NCBI GenBank assembly: GCA_030704615.1
Contig: CM060732.1
Coordinates: 74,319,053 to 74,383,052, forward strand
Length of the DNA stretch: 64,000 nucleotides
Source of the DNA: Takakia lepidozioides
Taxonomy: Eukaryota; Streptophyta; Takakiopsida; Takakiales; Takakiaceae
Direction of reading: 5' to 3'
This document shows positions 12,301-21,400 of this stretch, in pieces (position 1 is the first letter of the stretch; each line of letters opens with the position of its first letter). The translations under genes were made by a program, and so were the position numbers. The notes under the pieces were generated by a model. That model had not been told where the DNA came from. It saw only the letters and a list, made by a program, of their open reading frames with translations, and ran no database searches.

Positions 12301-13322
12301 CAAGTCCAGGGAATGGTGTTAGCTGATAGAGCCCACCTCCAAAAGGGGCAGTAGCTGTGTCTCTCAGTTACGCCGGCTTCGGCCTGGAGTCTTACTTTTC
12401 TTCAAGTGTTAGCTGGAGTCGAAATAATAAAAATCATCCTACAGTAGGCACTCGTTCAAGAATCTGTGGTCACTAGAATGGCTTACACAGTTTTGTACTC
12501 CCAAATTCCTTGCAAATGATTAATTAGTAGCTGTTATGGACAGCTTCTTTAAACACTGTTGGTTGGGGCACATTCTGGAAGTTGAAGAGCATTGTGTCAG
12601 ACATCTCTTGTAGTGGAACGATAAAGGAGCTAAAGAGGAGGTTGGTTCTTAAATTAAAATACAATCAGTTCACGCATTCCAATAATGCCATCCTTTCTTT
12701 TGAGATTAGAGGAACATTTAGGTGACAAACTGTACTCCTATAAACCCATATGAACTACCCCTATAAACTTAACTTGTTGCACTGCATTTCTCATTCGGGT
12801 GAATTTATGGGTTCTTTTCTACAATGACTTAGCCTGGCATGGCTGCAATGGTTATGTATAGCATTGAAAATGACTCATAATATATAAACTCATTGATCAC
12901 AACCTGATTTCCACTTCGCTTAACTGTGTGGCAACATTAGCTTTTAGAATGGTAGTGATATATTTTTTCGAAAAGGGACGAAAGCCCTGACATACATTAC
13001 ATAGTAAGGCAAACATAACCTTGCCAAGAATGCCACAAAGGTTCGTAATCAAGAGAACCAGGGAAGATGAAGCCTACAGGATAATACAGAATTTGACATT
13101 ACACCAGAAAATTCATGTAAGTATAATTGTCGTTGATATATGTGGTAATGTTTTACATAAGAAAGGAAACCTGGGAGCGACAGCTCACAATTCAGGCTTT
13201 TCGCAGACGAGGGGGACAAATGAAGCCCCATTCGAGTAAGAGGGATTACCCCCATTCAAGTAATACAGTCACTACCGGCCACTTAGAGACGGCCTACTCT
13301 TGGCAGCATCGTCGTTGCAGTC
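12301..13322. other. intergenic region between convergent genes
   Basis: This stretch lies between the WDR91 stop codon (12300) and the 3' end of the tandem-repeat gene (13323). It holds the hairpin repeat at 12330-12395 and otherwise AT-rich DNA with no coding exon I can support. Terminators or poly(A) sites of both genes should be here but are not individually identifiable. Confidence 0.5.
12330..12395 (+). repeat. dispersed repeat with UUCG-type hairpin, copy 1
   Basis: The segment GCCCACCTCCAAAAGGGGCA, then about 15 variable bases, then GTTACGCCGGCTTCGGCC and GGAGTCTT, is repeated at 37655-37729. The core CCGGC-TTCG-GCC forms a hairpin with a TTCG loop. In this copy one extra T interrupts the 3' arm. 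The family is not recognised. Confidence 0.7.
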
Positions 13323-14900
13323 CTACTTGTGAGTAGACATGAAGGTTTCGTAGAAGTTGAGACCATCAAACTGCGGTGCAATCTTCAATGGCGCACCTGT
13401 TCGCACCAACTTGGGCTCTTGCTTCTGATCAGGGTGCTCTGATGACTGTGGCTTAGCACGTTCTTGAACTGGAATTGAAGAAGTGAAGGTTTCGTAGAAG
13501 TTGAGACCATCAAACTGCGGTGCAATCTTCAATGGCGCACCTGTTCGCACCAACTTGGGCTCTTGCTTCTGATCAGGGTGCTCTGATGACTGTGGCTTAG
13601 CACGTTCTTGAACTGGAATTGAAGAAGTGAAGGTTTCGTAGAAGTTGAGACCATCAAACTGCGGTGCAATCTTCAATGGCGCACCTGTTCGCACCAACTT
13701 GGGCTCTTGCTTCTGATCAGGGTGCTCTGATGACTGTGGCTTAGCACGTTCTTGAACTGGAATTGAAGAAGTGAAGGTTTCGTAGAAGTTGAGACCATCA
13801 AACTGCGGTGCAATCTTCAATGGCGCACCTGTTCGCACCAACTTGGGCTCTTGCTTCTGATCAGGGTGCTCTGATGACTGTGGCTTAGCACGTTCTTGAA
13901 CTGGAATTGAAGAAGTGAAGGTTTCGTAGAAGTTGAGACCATCAAACTGCGGTGCAATCTTCAATGGCGCACCTGTGCGCACCAACTTGGGCTCTTGCTT
14001 CTGATCAGGGTGCTCTGATGACTGTGGCTTAGCACGTTCTTGAACTGGAATTGAAGAAGTGAAGGTTTCGTAGAAGTTGAGACCATCAAACTGCGGTGCA
14101 ATCTTCAATGGCGCACCTGTTCGCACCAACTTGGGCTCTTGCTTCTGATCAGGGTGCTCTGATGACTGTGGCTTAGCACGTTCTTGAACTGGAATTGAAG
14201 AAGTGAAGGTTTCGTAGAAGTTGAGACCATCAAACTGCGGTGCAATCTTCAATGGCGCACCTGTGCGCACCAACTTGGGCTCTTGCTTCTGATCAGGGTG
14301 CTCTGATGACTGTGGCTTAGCACGTTCTTGAACTGGAATTGAAGAAGTGAAGGTTTCGTAGAAGTTGAGACCATCAAACTGCGGTGCAATCTTCAATGGC
14401 GCACCTGTTCGCACCAACTTGGGCTCTTGCTTCTGATCAGGGTGCTCTGATGACTGTGGCTTAGCACGTTCTTGAACTGGAATTGAAGAAGTGAAGGTTT
14501 CGTAGAAGTTGAGACCATCAAACTGCGGTGCAATCTTCAATGGCGCACCTGTGCGCACCAACTTGGGCTCTTGCTTCTGATCAGGGTGCTCTGATGACTG
14601 TGGCTTAGCACGTTCTTGAACTGGAATTGAAGAAGTGAAGGTTTCGTAGAAGTTGAGACCATCAAACTGCGGTGCAATCTTCAATGGCGCACCTGTTCGC
14701 ACCAACTTGGGCTCTTGCTTCTGATCAGGGTGCTCTGATGACTGTGGCTTAGCACGTTCTTGAACTGGAATTGAAGAAATCCTAAGCAATTCATCCCAGG
14801 AAGGACCGTTCGGTAAATAAAGGGCACCATATATGCGAGCCTCTAAATAACCGATCGAGGCTGCTCCTGCAACAGCCGCAAATCTCCCCAAGCTCGACAT
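13323..14900 (-). CDS. protein of unknown function with ten identical 48-residue repeats
   Basis: A single uninterrupted ORF of 525 residues starts at ATG 14900, the first in-frame ATG, and ends at a TAG at 13323-13325. Residues 1-42 (MSSLGRFAAVAGAASIGYLE...) contain a short hydrophobic, glycine/alanine-rich helix that could be a membrane anchor or organelle-targeting segment. Ten tandem 48-residue units follow, each containing SIPVQERAKPQSSEHPDQ, a KLVRTGAPLKIAPQFDGLNF block and YETF. The last unit ends ETFMSTHK-stop. The units are charged and proline-rich with a hydrophobic patch (APQFDGLNFYETF). The DNA of the units is almost invariant, so the array is young. An ancestral one-unit protein of roughly 95 residues is the obvious inference. 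No function is assigned. A TATA-like sequence lies about 250 bp upstream, and the gene is head-to-head with the MADS-box gene. Confidence 0.75.
   Translation of the reverse strand: MSSLGRFAAVAGAASIGYLEARIYGALYLPNGPSWDELLRISSIPVQERAKPQSSEHPDQKQEPKLVRTGAPLKIAPQFDGLNFYETFTSSIPVQERAKPQSSEHPDQKQEPKLVRTGAPLKIAPQFDGLNFYETFTSSIPVQERAKPQSSEHPDQKQEPKLVRTGAPLKIAPQFDGLNFYETFTSSIPVQERAKPQSSEHPDQKQEPKLVRTGAPLKIAPQFDGLNFYETFTSSIPVQERAKPQSSEHPDQKQEPKLVRTGAPLKIAPQFDGLNFYETFTSSIPVQERAKPQSSEHPDQKQEPKLVRTGAPLKIAPQFDGLNFYETFTSSIPVQERAKPQSSEHPDQKQEPKLVRTGAPLKIAPQFDGLNFYETFTSSIPVQERAKPQSSEHPDQKQEPKLVRTGAPLKIAPQFDGLNFYETFTSSIPVQERAKPQSSEHPDQKQEPKLVRTGAPLKIAPQFDGLNFYETFTSSIPVQERAKPQSSEHPDQKQEPKLVRTGAPLKIAPQFDGLNFYETFMSTHK
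13340..14778 (-). repeat. tandem array, 10 x 144 bp, in frame
   Basis: Ten consecutive 144-bp units lie inside the coding sequence, and 144 is a multiple of three, so every unit keeps frame. By eye the units are nearly identical. The only difference I found is a T/G site in CCTGTTCGC versus CCTGTGCGC, silent in Arg (CGA/CGC). From left to right the units read T T T T G T G T G T. Confidence 0.95.
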
Positions 14901-15815
14901 GCTGCACAATTGACAGAGGCGGATCCGAATAAGCCTGACAGATGAATGAGCAACCTTTGAGTGCGACACGCGGGAAGCAAACGAACTCCGGTTGCAAGGG
15001 TTGAATTGCGCGCTCCAAATCAACCAACACAGATCATGTGCGATTTTCCAGGCTCTCCGACAACTATCTCGAACACCCACCAGCGCACTCAGGGCCCAGG
15101 AACTCGTCAATGAGCACGTTTGTGAAACAAGTTGGCAACTCGCTGAGCTTTTATACTAGGCTGCCAGACCCTCCGATTTTAGTAAAAGTTGACAACTCCA
15201 AAAGTTGTTCGATGTGTACAAATAAAGATTGAAAAGTACATCATTGCCATGTGGGACTTGGGATGACGTGAAATAGAAAAAACCTTGTACGTGATTGGAC
15301 ATGGGGTCCTATTATAGCTTCCACCCAAGCCACATCTGGGCTACAAACAAAATAACCTTTTCACAGTAACCTCGCAGATATACTGCCATTGCCATGCAGT
15401 GACTATCTTTGGAGTGTGTTTAGAAAGTGTTTAATTTTATGGTGGTTTTGCTTACGGTGTCTATAGTGGTTCTCTATGTTTCTTTTTCCTATTCTTGGAT
15501 TTGCAAGGAAACAGCAGCCCCTGCAACTGGGCGTTGAGGGGGAAAATAAGTATTAGATACCAGACAAGATGTTCCATCCATCCACTGGAGAAAGGTGACA
15601 ACCTGGTGTATGAGTTCCCGCCTTCATTCGGAATGGAGTGAGTGCGAGGAGGTTTGTTGGAGCTCAGGCTTCGAGCTCGCCCTGCAGCAGAGGATTGATC
15701 GTAGAGCAAAGCTTACTTGGGAGGAGGTTTTAGTCAGCGTACTCTTTGAGATTGGGTGAGCAATCTTCAGCTGCTTGCTTCAAGACCTTAGAGGGAGGAG
15801 AGTTGCTGGATAGGG
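14901..15815. promoter_or_regulatory. shared divergent promoter region
   Basis: This 0.9 kb separates the start codons of the leftward tandem-repeat gene and the rightward MADS-box gene. Apart from the TATA-like box at 15148-15156 no motif stands out, and no further coding exon was found. Confidence 0.45.
15148..15156 (-). promoter_or_regulatory. TATA-box-like element of the tandem-repeat gene
   Basis: On the minus strand this reads GTATAAAAG, about 250 bp upstream of the ATG at 14900. Transcription would be expected to begin near 15120, giving a 5' UTR of about 220 nt without an in-frame upstream ATG. The call is by consensus only. Confidence 0.45.
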
Positions 15816-17015
15816 ATGGGACGTGCTAGAATTGAGATCAAGAGATTGGAGGACGAAGCCAAGGCAAAGGTGACGTTTTCAAAGCGTAGGGATGGGTTGC
15901 TCAAGAAAGCGAAAGAGTTGGCTATTCTTTGTGACGTTGATGTGGCGGTAATTGCGTTCTCTCCTTCTGGAAAACTAGTACAGTTCTGTAATCGGTCTAT
16001 TGAGGATGTGATAGGACGGTTTGACTTATCCCATGCACGCCAAGAGAAGATTTTTCAGATGAATCACTGCAGTGATGTGGGGAACTTGAGCACGTTGCGT
16101 GATCAAGTTGGGAAATTGCAGGCAGAATTGAGTGCCTCAAAAGAACTTTCAGGAATGTTGTGGGGAGATGAAGTTTGCCTCCAACGATTGAATCTTGCGG
16201 AGTTGGAGAGATTAGGAGCGCAATTGCGCGAATCTCATCAAAAGGTTCTAAACTACATGGGCTGTTTGCGGAGCTATGGTGTTCCTGCCGGGTCATGCCT
16301 CAATGTCCAGATGGCTGCTGAGACATGCGAGGTTTCGGCTCTAACACATCAGGGAGTGGAGCCACGTCATGAGGTAGAGGGATCAGGAACAGAGCAAAGC
16401 TCATCGACCCTACATGGTGCTGAGGCTAACGGAAGTATTGAGGCTATTACAGGAGGATCAGGTACAGGGCATATGTACAGCGCATCCCAGCTAGAGGCCG
16501 ATCAGAGGCAATATTCTGAGACTCTTATGGAGGTTCTTTATTCTTATCAGGCAGGGACCTCCTCGGAAGAGGAGTCTGAAGGATCTGAGGCTATTACCGA
16601 GCTTACAGAGGGATCAGGTGCAAGATCAGGTGCATCCCAGAGCCTACAGGAGTGGCAAGATTCTGAGCAACTTCTGCAGGATCCTTGTGCTGATCCGGAA
16701 GAGGAATCTGAAGGATCTGAGGCTATTGCAGAGGGATCAGGTGCAGGGCATATGTGTAGTGCATCCCAGAGTCTACAGGAGTGGCAAAATTTTCGGCAAC
16801 TTCTGCTGCAAGTTCCTTTTCCTGATCCGACAGGATCTTGGGAAGAGGATTTTGAAGGATCTGAGGCTATTACAGAGGGATCAGGTGGAGGGCACGATAT
16901 GCGTAGTGCATCCCAGAGCCTACAGGAGTGGCAAGATTCTGAGCAACTTCATTGTGCTTATGAGGCGGGGTACTGGGAAGTGGAAGCAGGGAATCGAGAC
17001 ATGATTCTCGATTAA
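15816..17015 (+). CDS. intronless MIKC*-like MADS-box transcription factor
   Basis: One 399-codon ORF starts at ATG 15816. Residues 1-60 are a MADS domain (MGRARIEIKRLEDEAKAKVT, FSKRRDGLLKKAKELAILCD, VAVIAFSPSGKL) that binds CArG-type DNA as a dimer. The stretch FSPSGKL...IEDVIGRF resembles MIKC* proteins more than classic MIKCc. Residues about 95-150 (LRDQVGKLQAELSASKEL; LNLAELERLGAQLRESHQKV) form an amphipathic K-like helix for dimerisation. The C-terminal half (about 180-390) is acidic and consists of about four diverged repeats of 45-55 residues around GSEAITEGSG, SASQSLQEWQDSEQLL. It resembles an activation domain. MADS genes of the MIKC types normally have introns, so the single exon points to retroposition or type I ancestry. 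It is divergent from the tandem-repeat gene, with about 900 bp between the two start codons. The product in plants of this grade is probably gametophyte-related, which is inference. Confidence 0.82.
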   Translation: MGRARIEIKRLEDEAKAKVTFSKRRDGLLKKAKELAILCDVDVAVIAFSPSGKLVQFCNRSIEDVIGRFDLSHARQEKIFQMNHCSDVGNLSTLRDQVGKLQAELSASKELSGMLWGDEVCLQRLNLAELERLGAQLRESHQKVLNYMGCLRSYGVPAGSCLNVQMAAETCEVSALTHQGVEPRHEVEGSGTEQSSSTLHGAEANGSIEAITGGSGTGHMYSASQLEADQRQYSETLMEVLYSYQAGTSSEEESEGSEAITELTEGSGARSGASQSLQEWQDSEQLLQDPCADPEEESEGSEAIAEGSGAGHMCSASQSLQEWQNFRQLLLQVPFPDPTGSWEEDFEGSEAITEGSGGGHDMRSASQSLQEWQDSEQLHCAYEAGYWEVEAGNRDMILD

Positions 17016-17809
17016 ATTATCTTAGGATCATGAAAATCTTGATCGCTGCAAAAGTGGCAAGTCTGTATAATTGTTGATCCTGGTGCTGATCCATTGGAGA
17101 GCCCTTGGTCTTAGCTCTAGGAATTAGAAGGAGTACTAGGTAGCACACCGAGCTTCTTTGGTAGTGATACTGTAAGGGATGTATTACAATTCTTATGGAA
17201 GCACTGCTCAGTACACTACCAAATTTGTTGGTCCTGAAATTTTAACACACTTAAATCACATGGAAAAGCTGCAACGGTGGCCATTTTGTATTCATTGTCT
17301 ATGTAAGTTGAGTGCACGGGACCCATGCGTTGGAACGGGGCACCGCGTTTGGTGTTGGGCATCGGCAGTCCGTGATGTATCCGCGAGTGCCCCTAAAGGA
17401 TTTAGTGAGAATCCTGCTGCAATAGTCAAAGATTTTGTGGATAGGACGTTAGGGATAGATTGTAGAGACAGTATGCGTTAACAGGTAGCATAGCTGAAGT
17501 TTTGAATAAGCATTGTTGATCCAGCTGCTCAAAGCATGTTTTCGAGTCCCAATGGACCGTTGGCTGAACTTGTTGACGGATTGAGCCCAAGTTATGCACA
17601 GGCAAGCACAAACTCCCCATCCAAGTAGGCATACAACACCTCGGGCTATCTGTAACCTGGCATCATCAATCAGGCGCTGTAACTTGGACAATGCATTCTT
17701 CCATCATCTCCATTTTATCATATTACAAGGAAAACTGGGGCTGAGACTTCAGCCTCAGGCATAAATACCTAGAAGGAGCCAAGATATGGTCTAGATCATA
17801 TGCTCTGTC

Positions 17810-18172
17810 TCATGTGCAAACGTTTGATGAGTACATTCTCTCTAACACATTGGATTTCCTTTGTAGATATTCTCATCCAATTCTAAGTCACTTTCTCCCC
17901 CTCATTTGCAAATCTCTTAAGAGTTCATTCTCTCCCAAAATGAAATCGACAAACTGCCTGTCGTGAAGTAACATTCCACAACCAGATCAGATCATGCTCC
18001 TGTGATTTCTTGTTCCCAGCACAAGAATCATAGGGCAGTGGCCATGACACATAGAGAGATTCATTAGAGCATCACAATGAGAGTGATAGAACTGAAGTAT
18101 CACATTGAGGGGCTAGAGAAATTTGAGCATCCTAGGAGCCAAGTCTCCACTGTACAGGAAAATGTCTATTAT
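17810..18172 (+). repeat. dispersed repeat block A, copy 1
   Basis: This block is closely similar to 42325-42668 (+). It contains two diverged tandem sub-units of about 85 bp around the motif GAGTACATTCTCTC and GAGTTCATTCTCTCC, then a segment with GATAGAACTGAAGTATCACA. The element family is not recognised. Confidence 0.75.
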
Positions 18173-18189
18173 TTTGACTTGACTTATCT

Positions 18190-18397
18190 GCTGCAACTAA
18201 TGTCATGAGCTACTATGACTATCCTAAATTGGTGATGGAATCCCCACCAAGATTGTTTACCTGGGGGTTCTGCTAATATTTCTCTAGGATTTTCTAGATG
18301 AAATGTCACCTGTTTCATTTCCAAGTAGCTGAGAGCCCCACATTTGGCCCTTGTCACCCCATCTATTCGTAGTTCAAGACCTGATCCAGGACCATGG
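18190..18397 (-). repeat. dispersed repeat block B, copy 1 (inverted relative to block A)
   Basis: On the minus strand this encodes a decayed peptide, GPGSGLELRIDGVTR ... GALSYLEMKQVTF ... FRIVIVAHD. It matches the plus-strand segment 42022-42241. The reading frame is broken in this copy, and it ends about 65 bp from the 3' end of the CPSF-A-like coding sequence. Confidence 0.7.
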
Positions 18398-18461
18398 CGA
18401 AATAATCCTCTGGGAGACAACAAGGTATCACTAGGTTTGAAGGTGGCAAAACATACAAAGC

Positions 18462-21400
18462 CTAAGCCAGTGAATTGTGGACTCGCTCCAGCAAACGCAG
18501 GACCTGGTCTACAGGCAAGCTTCTTTCTGAAAAAGGGGGGGTGAATGTATTCTGACCAAAGGATGCTACACTAGGCTGATTACTCAAAGCTGCTTGCTGT
18601 TGTGTGCTTGTTAATTCCAAAAATTGACATAGCATGTCACCATCCAGAACTCTGCACACTCCTGCCTGGACCCCACCCCTCAAACCAAACAAGAACTTGT
18701 TGACAACAGAGGTACGACAAAGCCAGGGAAGAGGGGAGGAGAAATCAGAAGGGCCAGTGGAGGGGAGAGAGTCAACCTCACTTATCCAAAACAGAGACTG
18801 TACTCAGTAGACCACCCAATCTTGCAGTCATTCACCTACCTGGATGTCCACAGGCTAGAAAGGTGACAACAAATTCTGTTTCGATAACTTGCACTGTTGA
18901 ACACCTGGTAATAACTAGAATTCCATTACGCAAAAAATGTTGAGTGAGGGCACTTACAGGGCAGCCTTGGCTTCGGAAATCAGCATGGTTGTTACCCAAA
19001 AGAGGGGCAGTCAACGGATAGCCAGCAAGCCTTGCTTGCACAGCTTCCAACACTTCATACTCCTCTCTGTTAACCAAGCCGACATAATATTAAACCAAGC
19101 CTTCCAGCGTCAAAAGACCATGACTGATGAGCACCTACAACAGCACTGTCAACACTCGTGGTGATTACTACTTAATCTCAAGGATGAGGATGGGGCGAGA
19201 GAGAGGAATTATGGAGGTGGCAACAATGCTTTCATTCCACAGTGATGTGTGAGAGGGTGGGGGTGATGGACACAGGGGACGTGGAGGGTGTCAGGCCGAT
19301 CATTCATGGCCAGGCAATGGTATATTGTGTGGTGAGATTTTACAATATTGCTATATTTCCTTCTGCTCTATATTCCTTTTCACTAACACCAAACACCTTG
19401 TTAGACAAAAGGTAGCCTTTCTCATGATCCACTGAAGTACCGTGTGACAAGGATGAAGATGAAAACACTGCCAAGTAGTGAGCTGGCCACCACTGAGGAG
19501 TCCGCAAAGTCAGAGATAGCACTGCTGCTGCAAGCCTTCACGCTATCCTCCATAGAACTTCTGTATGCAAATGAGGCCTGCCAATAGCACCATAGCTTTG
19601 CTGGATGAGTTAGGCAAACCATGAGACAGTTTCAGGCCTTGTCAAGAGCACAGTTCAGGAGGACAGGAAACTGACCTTGCAAATCCTCATTATGGTTTCG
19701 CCAACATGATACCAGGAACTTAATGCAAGATTGCTTTCTGGACTCGTACTATCTGATCCAGCATCAAAACAGACATTTAATTAGACGAAGCAATGAAAAT
19801 ATCCAAAGGAAGGTTCTTCTTTGAGTGGCCAACAATCCTGTAATTTTAGTTGCCATCTGAAGAGAGAATTTCTCTGACAACGCCTGACTAGCACAAGGGC
19901 TGGCTATATTCGTTTGGGGTGCCTATTAGCATTAGTTGCTGGGCCACACTGTAGAGGCTTGGACTAGGGACTTGCCCACTTCAATGCAACAAGTAGGGAA
20001 GGATGCCAGGAGAGGGGAGATAGTGAAAAATGTGTGAACCCATACTTCTCCTAGCCTCGTCTAGGGTGAGAGAGAGAAACCGTGCATGCACAGCACATGT
20101 GAGGCAATTTTCAACAATAAAGAATGGACAATAAGACCTAAGAAGGCTTATCACGAGTACACACTTTCATGCACTAAAGTACCAACTATCTGTAGGTTGA
20201 CACAATGGAATTTCTCCCTTGTGAGCAGATAACTTCGTACCTTCTGGAATATTTGCACTTGACAGAGCACAAAAGTTACCGAGGCGGTCTGTTGCTATTG
20301 CTGTATCCACATCCATGAGAATGCAGTCAGCTACAAGGCGCTGTACTGGATCACAATGGAGTTGCTCTAGCTGACAAGTATCCTGCACTCACCGACCACC
20401 ATATGCCACATTCTCACCTATTGAATCTTGGGGCAGTTAAATGCTCTTGTTCCTTACTCTTAGAAAAACAGGGCACAAAATTGATAGAACAGATTTCCAA
20501 GGAAACAGTCTTTTCACACCCACCTCTTGATATGAATAGAAGACGACACCATCCCGGCACTCCCCCACGGCAATTCGGTTTAAATGAACAGAAAGGCTGG
20601 TGATCGCAAAGCGCGTTCGTACCCTGGCAAGCCGCCGCAGCCGCTGGGGAGAGTCTGGCAGAAATCCTAGACAACACAGCTGTTTGCCCACCAAAAATAA
20701 GAGAAATATTGAAGGCATGAGGTTGATGATAAAGGTTTCTCCTTAGGGGCTGGGGGGCCTCCTCTAGGTAAACAGAAATTGCTCCTGGAAGTAAGGCCTT
20801 TCCATGTCTAAATAGCTTTAAGGGCCAAATTGCATTAGCTCAAAAAATACATATCCATCTCTGTCTTTCGAATGACTAGGTGCAAAATCATCAACAATAT
20901 CCATACACTGGCATCCCGAGAGACACAAACCAGCAGCTGTTCTCCAAAACCCCCAAAAACGCCGAACTCAAAAGCAGCGTGATGGTGCTTTGTACTTACA
21001 TTATTACCAGCTGAAGCAAGGACATACTGTCCCAGATAGGGACTCACTGAGAGAACCATGCCCGGCAGCACTACATGTGTTTTGAGTCGCAGTTTTGGTA
21101 CTTCACTCTGAGCTAGCCGGTGGCCATCTTTATCATCCTCATCTGTGGTCATCAGTGACTCGCTTATCACCATGGTCTCAGCCGATGCTGGCCTGGGAGT
21201 TGGATGATCTGTTGAAGCTGGGATGCCTGGGGTGGAGTTTGGAAAGACCCCACTATTGCCTCCTACACGCCTCGATTCGAGCTGAAATACCAACAATCGA
21301 CCCTTCGTACTGCAAAGGAGCCGGAGAAAAGAACAGGGAAAACATAGGTAAGAACAAGAAGGGAGTAAACTCAAACACGCTGCTGTTGACGGCCTTTGGT

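Larger units (their letters stand above)
17016..18461. other. repeat-bearing gap between MADS gene and CPSF-A-like gene
   Basis: No host gene is visible. From 17810 to 18397 the DNA is a composite repeat shared with 42.0-42.7 kb (listed separately). The part 17016-17809 holds only short unsupported ORFs. Confidence 0.5.

Noticed and set aside
16618-17004. Second ORF inside the MADS gene
   Set aside because: It is a frame-shifted reading of the C-terminal repeats, and repeats keep alternative frames open.
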